Source: Cercospora beticola
Taxonomy: Eukaryota > Ascomycota > Dothideomycetes > Mycosphaerellales > Mycosphaerellaceae
Assembly: GCF_033473495.1 (NCBI RefSeq)
Contig: NC_088941.1
Coordinates: 186,001 to 250,000, forward strand
Direction of reading: 5' to 3'
Length of the DNA stretch: 64,000 nt
Positions 19,943 to 30,691 of the stretch are shown here, piece by piece. A program made the position numbers and the translations under genes. The notes beneath the pieces are model-generated. The model saw only the letters and a program-made list of their open reading frames with translations, ran no database searches and was not told the DNA's origin. Numbering within the stretch: position 1 is the stretch's first letter; every line of letters begins with the position of its first letter.

Positions 19943-21833
19943 ATGGATATCGATCACAAGTCCACAGATGCTAGCCGTGATGGCGATCATGTCGAGAGAG
20001 CTGCCCACGCATCTGGCAGCGACATCCGCGACCCTTCATATGTCGACCATCGCGCCGACGACGATCGAGCAGATGAGGCCAAGGGACGCAACTCCGACAA
20101 GATTGACAAGAGCTACTGGCTGTCTGTCAATTTCCTCGGAACCATGTTTGCCATTGGAATGGCCTTCATGGGAGGCATCGGTGGTGAGTACCTATTTAAT
20201 AGCTTTACGTTGATGGCACAGCTGACGGGACTCTCCAGGTTACGGTTTGATCGCACCCGTCCTCACTCAGATCAACGAAGAACTCGGCCCGGACCCAAAT
20301 ATCAACTGGGTTCCACTGGTCAATCTTGCTGGCGGTGCCATCTTTTTCTTGATGGTCGGTCAACTTTCAGATATTTTCGGAAGACGATGGTTCTTCACCA
20401 TCGGTTCAGTCATCGCACTGATCGGGTCCATCATCGGAGCCACCGCGCAGAACATCAACACACTCATCGGTGCGCAAGTTTCCATCGGTGTCGCAGTCGC
20501 GTTCCAGCAGTCTTTCTTCTGGGTCGTTGCAGAGATCGTGCCTTTGAAATGGCGCTACCTCGCAAACTCGTACTGCTATCTGATGACGACGCCAACGAGT
20601 CCTTTGGCCGCAAGAGTCGCATACAGCTTTCAGGGCTATCCCGGAGCATGGAGAAATAGCTTCTGGTTCCTCACAGCCATCAATGCTACCAGCGTCATTT
20701 CTTGGTACCCGTTCTACCACCCACCGACCTTCAGCATGTTGCACCGAAAGAAGCTGGCGAGGGATTTCCTTGTCAATTTTGACTGGATCGGTCTTGTTCT
20801 TTACAGCGGAGGTCTGTGTATCCTCATCTTCGGTCTCAACTGGGGAGGCCAGCTTTACCCATGGTCCTCTGGTCAAGTCGTCTCCACCATGGTTGTCGGT
20901 GGTATCACTCTATTCGGCCTCCTGCCTGCGTACGAAATTTTCATTTCCAAGAAGGGCAAGGAACCATATCTGCCACTCCACTTGTTCAAGAACATTCGCT
21001 TCCAGTCGGCTGCATGGAACACTGGTATTGGCGCTTGCGTGTACTATGGCGGTGCCATTGTCTTCCCACAAGTCGTCACAATCCTGTACCGGGGCAGAGG
21101 TCAAATCAGCGAGTACCACGTGGGAACTCTTGCTGGACTGATCAACATGGCTTTCGTCTTCGCACAGATGTGCCACGGATTCGTGGTCTACTTCTTCGGT
21201 CCAAAGTGGTCCATGATTGGATCTGCCATCATTGCGGCAGGCCTGATCACCGCTTGCGCGACCGATCTCAACAACAAGACGCTCACGCTCGGCCTGCTTA
21301 TCCCAGGCTCTTTCGCCATTGGCATTGTCGAAGCCGTCTCGATCACAACATCCACCTTCCCTCTCCGCTCTCAGGAGGAAATCGGTCAAGGCGGTGGTTT
21401 GAGTGGCAGTATCCGTAACTTCACCTCTGCCATTGCCGTCGCTGTCTTTACTGCTACCCTCGGCAACCGTCTTGCTGTCACCATTCCAGCGAACGTCAAT
21501 CCTGTCGCGACCGGTCTCGGGCTCCCTGAAGGCTCGCTGGTGGACCTCGCAGTGGCTGTGCAGGGCAGAGCACCATACGAATCGGTCGCAGGCATGACTC
21601 CAGAAATCCAGGCTGCCGTGCAAGAGCCTTTCCGACAGGCGTTCGCCCAAGCAGCCAGCACCGTCTTTCTCGTTACGCTCGCCTTCACCGGTACCGCCAT
21701 CATCCTCGCGTGCTTCACGACCGAGAACGATCAAAGCACTGAGAACTATGTTGCCGGCAATCTACACACCATGAAGCAAGAGAAGGATTTTGGAAAGTCT
21801 GCTGAGACCGAGAAGAAGATTGAACAGAATTGA
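19943..21833 (+). CDS. MFS transporter, TRI12/siderophore-efflux family
   Basis: Proton-coupled plasma-membrane transporter of the fungal TRI12 family, which exports secondary metabolites or moves iron-siderophores. Two exons (19943-20183, 20239-21833; 55-bp intron) give 611 aa. A polar N terminus is followed by about 14 membrane segments. Family marks: YGLIAPVLTQINEELGPDPN, INWVPLVNLAGGAIFFLMVG, the MFS loop GQLSDIFGRRWFF, and long extracytosolic loops. The start is the ATG giving MDIDHKSTD. No biosynthetic gene lies next to it, so the cargo cannot be inferred from context. Confidence 0.92.
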
Positions 21834-22767
21834 TCGTTCGCGAATTTAGCGAAAATGTTAGGTATCTCGTCTACATTTAGAACATATATACCCAGATGAA
21901 GGGACGAATTTCACAAATACTTCCTACGCATGTTGGGCTCCTACTTCCACGTCTAATGTCACAATGCGATGATCTTGGCAATTGGAGACGTCCAGTCGCT
22001 GGAGATCAATAATTACCTGACTTGATGTTCCTCGTACTGCAGCGATTAGGGTTTGCTTCGAAAATATCGTGACACTGCGTGGACGCGAGGAACGTGCTCC
22101 AGAACCAAATCTCGACCCAAAGTCCGGTGCTTGTCCACGAAAATCGCGGAATACTATTTAGCCCTTGACTTTTTTTATTTAGCCCTTGACTTCGATACCA
22201 CTAAAAAGCGACATCTTCGAGTGCTCCTAGAGCCCGACTCTAGGCCTGGCGGCCCGCTCGAGTACGCGCGACGCATCGACGGCAAGCCGTCTGCGCGCGT
22301 ACGTCGCTCCTCGCTTTAGAAATAGAGGGTTGGGGGAGGTAATTCAGTGCAGAGTCCTTCGTAGTTCAAAGACACCGTATTCTGAGGCTGGCCTCAGGCT
22401 GAAAAACGCTCCCATCTAGGAAAGTCAAGGGCTAAATAAGAATGGTCAAGGGCTAAATAGTAACCCGCCGAAAATCCGGCCATTCCGTCATCCTCCCGCA
22501 CAATCATCACTTCCTCATCTCCTAAGAAATATTCGACGGCATTCGCCATCTTCGCATACTTCAGACGACTCTAGGGCAGATCTGAATTCGGCGCGATGGC
22601 AGTCGATCTCCCAAGGTTGGGAAGAAGTGGCAGAAAGAAGCAAAAAGCCAAGTCGGCATCGTCACCACAACCGAGCTCGAAGCTGTGATCGACCATAGCA
22701 GTAGCGCGCGTGAGATCGCGTGCATTCTTCTTTCTGCGCCCTGACAGCAGCAGTAACAGCAGAAACT
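21834..22767. other. intergenic carrying a MITE-like element
   Basis: 934 bp between the TRI12-type gene and the DUF1295 gene. About a third is the inverted-repeat element at 22152-22462; the flanks (318 and 305 bp) show no gene. Confidence 0.6.
22152..22462. mobile_element. MITE-like non-autonomous element with 39-bp terminal inverted repeats and TA flanks
   Basis: The left end from 22154 and the right end to 22460 are inverted copies about 39 bp long, differing at only a few central positions. Each end itself contains the unit TATTTAGCCCTTGAC twice in tandem. The element is 307 bp and is bordered on both sides by TA (22152-22153 and 22461-22462), the target duplication expected of Tc1/mariner-type transposons. 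The interior is GC-rich in the middle (CGCGCGACGCATCGACGG region) and has no transposase frame. Presumably mobilised in trans by a related full-length element elsewhere in the genome. Confidence 0.75.
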
Positions 22768-23612
22768 ATGCCCCCAGACGTGCCAGACAAACCACCAGCG
22801 GCCGACATCCAACGAGGCGACTACACAGACGACCAGCTCGGATCTCTCGCCTTCTTCCTCTCCCGCCTTGTAGAGCCGTATCTCCAGTATCAAATCCTAG
22901 CTAATGGCTATGGGTCTTCACTCATCCGCCGTCTCGGAGGCACGCCTCTACCTCCAGGCCCTGCTCTAAGCACGCCGTCATTCATGGGCCGCCTCGGTCT
23001 CTCACCCTATCGTACCATTCTCTTCGGCATGTCTGTAGGAAGCATGGTGAAACAGAACTATTGGCTCACTGTGATTCGAAGAGAGCGCATGACACCAGCG
23101 CTAGGAGTAATGGTGGGCGTGCTCAACGCGGCCATGAATAGCTTGAACACTCTGTTATTTGTATGCGCGCAAACGAGCGCAAGCACGAATGGAGAGCACT
23201 TCCCTCAAACGCCTCTGCAGGTCGGAACTGCACTATACGTCTTAGGCCTCGGCATTGAATGGTTGAGCGAGGAGCAGAGACATGCATGGAAGAAGGACCC
23301 GAAGAACAAGGGAGAAGTGTATGGTGGTGGGCTATGGAGCTTGAGCAGACATATCAACTACTTCGGATACACACTTTGGCGGGCAGGCTACGCTCTTGCT
23401 GGTGGAGGCTGGGTGTGGGCTGGAACCGTGGCTGCAGTTTTCACTGCTCAATTCGTGATGGCGACAATTCCCGGTCACCAGAAGTACATGGAGGAGAAGG
23501 TGCGTGATTGCAATCGTCGGGCACTGCTGATGCTAATGTTCTGCAGTACGGCGAGAAGTTCAAGGCATACGAGCGGAGGACGCCTCACAAGTTTATCCCT
23601 TGGATCTATTGA
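22768..23612 (+). CDS. DUF1295 / steroid-5-alpha-reductase-like membrane protein
   Basis: Two exons (22768-23499, 23547-23612) give 265 aa. The C-terminal half has the DUF1295 layout: GIEWLSEEQRHAWKKDP, GGLWSLSRHINYFGYTLWRAGYA, a final hydrophobic stretch, then PGHQKYMEEK joined across the intron to YGEKFKAYERRTPHKFIPWIY. The ending ExYGexfxxY...FIPWIY is characteristic. Four to five membrane segments. Relatives reduce or methylate isoprenoid or steroid substrates, but fungal DUF1295 members mostly have no assigned reaction. ATG 22768 chosen because upstream residues resemble UTR. Confidence 0.85.
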
Positions 23613-23892
23613 CAGGAGGAAGCCGCATGCCACGTACGTTGAATTTGTTGATGATACCCAGAAATTGCGCTACGAAACACATTATTGGGCTCGCAAACAG
23701 AGAGTTGTACGTATGGCCCGCATTTCGACATACTCGTTGCGCAGTAATACAAACAATGTACCAATCCCTGTTTGCGCGATTTGAAGTCGCATTCACTAAG
23801 GCATAGGCCTCCATATGGGCGGCACGTAAAGCGCGAGCCTTTGGCAGAAGAAGTCTCTCACATCGAATCAAACTGCTAGCGATCCAGCAGCT

Positions 23893-26007
23893 ATGTCCTG
23901 TATCCAGACTCCTTGGACGATGGCCAAGCACAAGCTTGTGAATGGTCACTTAGGCGACACCACAGCTCAAAATGAATCCGACTGGCAACTCGATCATGTC
24001 AGTGCCTCAGAGGTCGCGGAGCGTTTCGTGGACCTCTCAGCCTTTGTCTACAAAGGCTATTGCACTGGAATCCTCATGATCGACTTGCCCATCTTCGAGA
24101 CGATGAAGCATTTGTCCAACAGACTGTATTCCTATGCCTTCAGTCTGGTGGTCGAGAAATCTGTGAACTTCCTAACCCGCCCCGGGCAGAGCACAACACT
24201 TTCCGCAACTACCGCTGCTGAGAGCATGGGCCAGTTAGCTGCGTTTTTGCAGCGTAAAGCCAACGATCTCGATACGTGCGGTCTCTCGAGCGGCACCGAA
24301 GTCTCTCTCGCTATCGACCTGAGGTTTGCGGAGGAGTATACCGCATCGCTTCTCGGATCGAAGGTACAGGGAATTGGGATAGCACACCCGCTATCTGTTC
24401 GTCAAGATCATCCTGCTTCACAAACACCCATCATCGAAGCGGCTGGGCCAATGTCTGAGAACTCTGATGGGAAAGCGAAAAAGGCCCAGACAGCCCCCGA
24501 GCAGACCTCAGCACCACCAGCTCCCATCCGCCAGCCCGAGGTCGGAGAAGTAAGGAATGGCGAGCATGCGAAGCTACTACAAACGCTTTTGCATACGAAC
24601 AGTGTGCCAGACTGTACAAATTGCCATACTGGCGAGCCAGCAAGTGTCAATGTTGGCCTCAAAACCCCTTCCCAAGCTGTGTCGACCTCAGCCGGCGGCT
24701 CCACAGCGCCAGTCGAACAGACTCATCCTCATGATCTTCGACCCACATCTCTCAATACTCATCACGCTCCGACTTCCCTTTCTGGGCCCCGTCTTCGGAG
24801 TCACATTGGTCTAGACGATTATGATGCTTTCGTCCAACATTGCTTCACTTCAACAAAGGTTCTGGATTCCGATGCGGATCCATGTACTATGACACAGATC
24901 GGACACAGCACGACTGAGCTCTTCCAGCCTCACCAATTTATTGACATCGCAGTGCTGGGCTTCGAAGGCATCAAAGCAGTCAAGCTGGTGCATCCGCTCT
25001 GCTCTCGGGAGGTGGAGTGTCTCAGCTTCGACGTGCTGAGGTACATTGACTATGTGCTGAGCGAATCAGATGCTGTCCGCAGCTTGACATGGACGAAGGA
25101 TGCCCGCGAGAAGAGCGTGTTGGCCAGATGCGCGGAGAAGCAGAGTCTCTCAATGGTAGAGAAGGAATTAGCGGCCAGGAAATGGGAGCTTCATCGCGAA
25201 AGTCCAAAGGAGACGAATGCTGCTGCTCAGACGGGTCAGGCTGTTACGAGAGAGCGCCACGCTGCTTGTAATGGTGCAGTACAGAACGGAAAAGCCACCA
25301 GATGCCTCGAACAAATGAGTTACGCTAAAGCAGCTTCTTCTCAGGCTGTACCTGAACAGTCATTGTCGGACGACGTTGCACGACACAGCACAAACCAAGA
25401 AAGCCTTCCAAAATCATGCATTGACGACGAGGAACCTTCAGTCGAGTACTTACAAGCGCAATTCGCTAGTCTTGCAACTGGATCAACGGGGCCAGCCCGC
25501 TTGGATGACGATGCAACGACTTCCCTTCAAATGCCTACTTCAGCTCTTCAGGGCCCCAGATCTGACATTCAAGGTCCACATGAGGAGTTCTGCCAGTGCC
25601 GCGTGAAACTGGACAGGTTCAATGAGACTCTTCGGGCTCCAAAACCCTCGACGGATCCAAGTTCGAAGATTTCTCGGAGCATCACACTCGTGGAAGGGAA
25701 AAGGGACGTATCGTCTGCGGATCCACCGCCACTGATCGTATACACTGAGGCGCAGACTGGCGACAGATACGCTGTTGACGACGCTGGCAGACAGCCCCGG
25801 TCTATCGGCGAACGTCACGGCTTGTCTCTGGCCTCGACGGCTGTTCCTCCACCGAGGCTGAGAAGCTCCAGAGGTCGAAAGCGGATAGGTGAAGAAACCG
25901 ACAATTGCTTGGGACTAGAGCAACTCCTTGTAAACGGATGTTCTACCACCAGCAGAGGGGATTTCGAGGCTGAAGTGTTACACAGATTCCTCGCTAGGAA
26001 TGCCTGA
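23893..26007 (+). CDS. large orphan protein, 704 aa
   Basis: One uninterrupted exon. I recognise no family. Residues about 30-155 are compact and mixed hydrophobic (VAERFVDLSAFVYKGYC, then SNRLYSYAFSLVVEKSV), faintly reminiscent of the second half of a BTB fold, but this is weak. A second compact part (about 300-430) contains LDDYDAFVQHC and LVHPLCSREVECLSFDVLRYI. The rest is Ser/Thr/Gln-rich and probably disordered. No signal peptide, transmembrane segment or catalytic motif. It lies 280 bp downstream of the DUF1295 gene on the same strand. The open length makes a real gene likely. Confidence 0.6.
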   Translation: MSCIQTPWTMAKHKLVNGHLGDTTAQNESDWQLDHVSASEVAERFVDLSAFVYKGYCTGILMIDLPIFETMKHLSNRLYSYAFSLVVEKSVNFLTRPGQSTTLSATTAAESMGQLAAFLQRKANDLDTCGLSSGTEVSLAIDLRFAEEYTASLLGSKVQGIGIAHPLSVRQDHPASQTPIIEAAGPMSENSDGKAKKAQTAPEQTSAPPAPIRQPEVGEVRNGEHAKLLQTLLHTNSVPDCTNCHTGEPASVNVGLKTPSQAVSTSAGGSTAPVEQTHPHDLRPTSLNTHHAPTSLSGPRLRSHIGLDDYDAFVQHCFTSTKVLDSDADPCTMTQIGHSTTELFQPHQFIDIAVLGFEGIKAVKLVHPLCSREVECLSFDVLRYIDYVLSESDAVRSLTWTKDAREKSVLARCAEKQSLSMVEKELAARKWELHRESPKETNAAAQTGQAVTRERHAACNGAVQNGKATRCLEQMSYAKAASSQAVPEQSLSDDVARHSTNQESLPKSCIDDEEPSVEYLQAQFASLATGSTGPARLDDDATTSLQMPTSALQGPRSDIQGPHEEFCQCRVKLDRFNETLRAPKPSTDPSSKISRSITLVEGKRDVSSADPPPLIVYTEAQTGDRYAVDDAGRQPRSIGERHGLSLASTAVPPPRLRSSRGRKRIGEETDNCLGLEQLLVNGCSTTSRGDFEAEVLHRFLARNA

Positions 26008-26502
26008 ATCTCCAGGAGTGCGGAAAAACTGCCTTGAATTCAAGTCTGTTCTTCTCTCAGCATATGTGAAAAAATGTAAGAAATCAGTCGAGATGCTTCA
26101 ATCTAAGGAGACTCCTGCGGAGCAAAACGATACCGTTTCCTCGGTCGAGCCCGATGGAGCCCATCGTCCGGTAGTATGTCCCATCTGAAACCGCGTTGCC
26201 AATATCCATCAGACCAAGAATCGATACTAGGAAGCGTCTTGAGCAAAAGCGCAACTGATCCCTACTCAGCATGTCAGACACACAATGCCGCGTCTACAGG
26301 TGAACGACGACAATGCACTTTTCTGTGTCGAGTGTGTTCGATTTACTGTTGCAATGATAGCTATGGTTTGTGACCAATCACAGCCGGACACGTCTGAGTG
26401 GGACCTTCCTGCTAGCACATCATTGCTCACAGTGTGAGAATATTGCTGAAGGATTGCATGTTCGTAGTGGTGCGGCACAGGTCTGTGTTACAGCGTTTGA
26501 AC
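26008..26502. other. intergenic upstream of P450 gene
   Basis: 495 bp with no convincing gene; should hold the orphan gene's 3' UTR and the P450 promoter. Confidence 0.55.
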
Positions 26503-28094
26503 ATGTTCAATTTGCTGTTCGTTCTGGCCGGAGCAACAGCCCTGCTCTTGTACTACCTAACCCTCTATATCCTCTTACCCAAGCAAAGAACAAATCAGCT
26601 GCGAGGTCGTGTACCTCTTCACACCTTTGAGGACCGACCAGACACGTACGAGAACTATGTCAAGTCGACTCGTCAACTGCATTATGCAGGCTACAAGAAA
26701 TACATCCAGAAGTCGCTACCATATCGGGTGAAGACGAGCGCAGGGGGCGAACGAATCATTCTTCCTTTCAAGTATTTGGTCGAGATTAAAAATGCTCCAC
26801 AGAGTGCCATTAGCCTTCCAGATGAGATGGAGGAATTACTGCTGATGAAGTACACGGGTGTTCCTCAGCGAACGTAAGTCATGCACATCTTGAGGGATTG
26901 TATGCTCACTGATAAAATGCTACCAGGGATTCTGGCACAAAAGTCGTCCGTGTTGACATGACAAGGAATCTAGGAAACTTTGTCCAAGCAATGAATGAAG
27001 AGTGCGTGTACGGCTTCGAGAAGTACATGCCTGTGGAAAACGAATGGCAAAATATCAAGCCATATCACGTCTTTGCCAGGATAGTCGCATTGATCTCAGG
27101 TCGTGTCCTGGTTGGGCAACAGTTATGCAGAGACGAGGCTTGGATCAGATTGAGCATGGAATTCTCAACTCACGCTTTCGGTGCAGCACGAACTCTTCGA
27201 AGTGGCAATAAGTGGCCATGGTCGATGCGGCTAGCCTCGCTCACTGAGCCCGCCGTGAAAGGGATCTTGCAGCGGCAACGAGAAGCGGAAGCCTTGATAA
27301 AACCCATATGCGAGGAGAGGCTACGCCTGAAAAATAATCCCGATTGGAAGAAACAAGACGATGGCATCCAATGGCTCCTCGATAGCCACTCCAACAGTGG
27401 CGAGTCAGCAGACGAAGTTGTAAAGAGCCAACTCCGACTCACCATGGCCGCCATACACAACACTACCATGAGCGCCACGAACGATCTATTCGATTTGATC
27501 GAACATCCAGAATACATCGAAATTCTCCGAGAAGAAGTCAACACCGTGCTCACCGAAGAGCAAGGCTGGACGAAACAAGCTTTGACCAAAATGAGAAAAA
27601 TGGATAGCTTCATGAAAGAGAGTCAACGCATGAATCCATCAACGCCAATCACTTGCAAGCGAAAAGTGATGCAAGACTTCACCCTGCACGATGGACTCAT
27701 CTTACCTCGGAGCTCACACGTAGCATTCACCTCAGACGCTGTGAATCGAGATCCTGAAATTTATCCTTCTCCGGATACCTTCGATGGTTTGAGATTCCAC
27801 AAACTTCGTACAGCACGCTGCAGTAATGAGGATGGAGCTATATCTGCGAATGAGACAAAGTACCAGTTTGTGACCGCGACGCAAGAGTACCAAAATTGGG
27901 GTGCTGGTGGCCATGCTTGTCCAGGCCGATTCTTTGCGAGCAACGAGATCAAGCTCATGCTAGCTTACCTGCTTCAGAACTACGACTTTTGCTGGAAATA
28001 TGGCGAAAGTAGAACTGAGAGTGCTGTCATTGACTGGAATATTCTGCCTGATCGGGAGAAAGAAGTGATGTTCAGACGAAGGAGCCAGCAGTAG
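26503..28094 (+). CDS. cytochrome P450, ent-kaurene-oxidase-like I-helix
   Basis: Haem-thiolate monooxygenase anchored in the ER by an N-terminal helix (MFNLLFVLAGATALLLYYL). Two exons (26503-26873, 26927-28094) give 512 aa. The haem loop is WGAGGHACPGRFFA with Cys455 as ligand; the K-helix ExxR is ESQR in MKESQRM; the PERF-like segment is DTFDGLRFHKLR. The I-helix reads AAIHNTTMSATN, where the usual acid-Thr pair is Asn-Thr, a pattern I associate with the fungal ent-kaurene oxidase/CYP68-CYP503 type clans. The N-terminal part is short and the first exon ends exactly before DSGTKVVRV. No terpene synthase is nearby, so the substrate is open. It converges on the SulP gene, 98 bp apart. Confidence 0.92.
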
Positions 28095-28192
28095 TGATGA
28101 ATAAACCACCGGTACTGATGACTATCAATCATGTCAAAAGAGTGTCGAGTTGATTCATAACTTCGTATAAAGATGACAGTTGTGCCTGCGAT

Positions 28193-30691
28193 CTACCTTG
28201 ACCTGTTCTCAACTTCCTCAACATCAACGTCCATCTTCTCTTTCTCATCAAAGTCGATGACATCTGGTGATTCTGGCCTCACAGCGATAGCTTGCGCCAC
28301 AGAAGGATAAACTCGCACGGCAACAGCACCCTCTCCAGCAGCAGTAGCTTGCGCTGGGGAGACACCACCCTCTTCATCCAGGATGAGGAATCCCGCTCTT
28401 TCGAATCTCTCACGCACATATTTCGTCATGCCGACAAATCTGCACTGCGTACTGGGTCCGCCGTACTTTGAAAGCTCTTTGAGGAAAGTCTTGAGCTGCG
28501 TGACAGCTGTAGCGTCGATGTGGTTACATTTCGCGAAGTCAAGAATAACAGCTTGTACCGGGGGCAGCTCGGAAGGGTTTGTGATACCAGCGCGGCGGCG
28601 AAGTCGTGCAATGCGCTTTTCGCCTGCGACAGACCAGTTCCTGTCCGCTTCAGAGCCAAAGGATGAGCTGTGATGCGGAGAGTGGTAAGTCTTGATAGCA
28701 TCAGTCATCGAGTTGGCCACGCGATATGCGTTAGCGAAGAAGAATGACTCGTTGAAGCGGAAGACTCTGATGCCCTCAGGTATGCCGTCCGCACCTGCCG
28801 ATGAGTTACTGGGCACGAGCTGATGTTGCAGTTCCAAAGGAGAGTCATCGCTCGCGTGAGTGACACGTGTGAAGACCTGGCGGAGAAGGATGTACACGAT
28901 GTTGAATCCCACTGCTGCGGCGATTCCGATTTCAGTACTTTCGAATAGGCAGACCCAGAGAGCAATCATTGAGGCAATGAAGTCGGCCAAAGAAGTCTTC
29001 CAGTAGGTGTAGAACACTTTCGGTGAGCTGATGAGAGGCCAGACAGCACAGATGATGATTGCTGCGAGTGTCGAACTAGGAACCCAGTAGAGTGCTCCTG
29101 AGATAAAGTAGAGTGTGATCAAGACAACGGCAGTGGTGAAGCTGAGGATTCATCAGTCTCGAATCGGAACGCAGCAAGGTGCCTCTTGTACTCACATGCC
29201 TGATAGAGGAGACTTGACCTTGCAAGCGGAGTTTACCGCTGTGCGCGACCTTGTACACGTTAGCATAATATCAAAGCAGTGAAATGGCATGTTGTTCGTA
29301 CATAGCTCCACCGACACCCATAGCGTGAAACCATGAGTTTGCAAAGTTGACGATACCAAAATACACCTGTGAATAATCAGCGATACAGCGTTGAACGCGA
29401 GAAGCTGGGCTCAGTCCTTACTAGCTCTTGAGTCTGGTCGCAGCTGTAGTTGTTCCTCACGGCGAAGCCTCGAGCGATGGCAGTACTCTGTAATATGTTT
29501 CAGCAAAGCAATAATCACGCTTAACAACGATGATCTTACTTCTATCGCAGCTCCGATGAACACCGCGATGCTACGTCCAGGGAGGGCCTGCGCTATGTTA
29601 GAATGTTGCCAAGACGTGTCTGTTAGGCGCAAGTCTTCAAGTTAGACTTACAGTGATCAAGCTGCTGGGAGGTAGCTCAGGCTTCGGTATGCCCGAGGCT
29701 GAGACCTGAGCGACATTGAAGAGATAGTCGTCGTTGTCGTCGTACTTCTTGTTGACGGCGTAGCTGATGCCGGTATAGAGGACCAAGCAAGTGAATGCCC
29801 GAGTGATTGTCATGAACCACACGAACTTGTTCTTGTCCGACCAACGCTTACCACACTTCTCAATTACTGTAAGAAAGAGAAGTCCAGTGAAGCCAATCGC
29901 ACAGGCGTAACCATTGGCGGTTGGAAGCTTGGCGAAGACATCATGAATCTTCCCTGCAGTGTCGTCTGCAGTGCCCTTTGATTCGCCCAGCAGAGAAGGT
30001 ATCTGAGACAGTATGATAGTCATGGCTACGGCGGAAATGAAGCCAGAGAGGACTGGAAGCGATATGAAATCCAGCAGGAAGCCGAGGTTGAGGAATCCAA
30101 GGATCATACCAAAAACTCCCTGCGTAGCAACTCGTCAGTAAACATCGGGCGCATACGAGGAGCGAGGTGAAACGATACCATCCACAAGGCCATGGCAGAG
30201 GCAACTTGTGCAGGAGTGACGGATGAGTCTCCGTCCTCAGGGGCGAAATGATCGACTTGCTCCGATGTAAGAAGACCGATGAGCGAGGTGGGACCAGTGC
30301 TTAGATCTGCAAGAATCAGCGACAGCGTTGAGGGAGTTGCATTGCGCTGATACAAACCTTTGGTGGTGCCCATGATGGCGTACAAAACTCCTGGAAACCA
30401 TGACGCCGCAAGCCCATTCTCAACGGGGATTTTGGCGAGTTTGGCGTATGAAAGACTCTGAGGAATGAGCATCAAACCCACGGTAATACCAGCGATCAAG
30501 TCGTTGACCAGCCATCGCCAGTTGTATCTGGGCAGCCAAGAGACGATCGGAGCTTTGTTCAGGACGTATTGCAATGAACCTGATGGTAAGGCTCGTGCGC
30601 CGGTCTTGCCAACCTGAGCAATGCGATTCCAATTGTGATCAGTCCGCACGTCGTTCGACGCCTTGCCCATCAATCCTTTGAGTGCGGACAT
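28193..30691 (-). CDS. SulP-family sulfate/anion transporter with STAS domain
   Basis: Membrane transporter for sulfate or related anions. Eight exons (30691-30358, 30306-30179, 30119-29652, 29587-29540, 29487-29422, 29366-29302, 29249-29196, 29141-28193) give 703 aa with all phases consistent. Recognisable: DHNWNRIAQVG in the N-terminal domain, the SulP signature region NDLIAGITVGLMLIPQSLSYA, DLSTGPTSLIGLLTSE, GAAIESTAIARGFAVRN, ANSWFHAMGVGGAMSRTAVN. The C-terminal STAS domain (about 510-690) holds PPVQAVILDFAKCNHIDATAV. About 10-12 membrane helices. The frame is open upstream of 30691 without an ATG, so the ATG giving MSALKGLMGK is chosen; an extra upstream exon cannot be excluded. Shorter than Sul1/Cys-14-type permeases. 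Confidence 0.9.
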
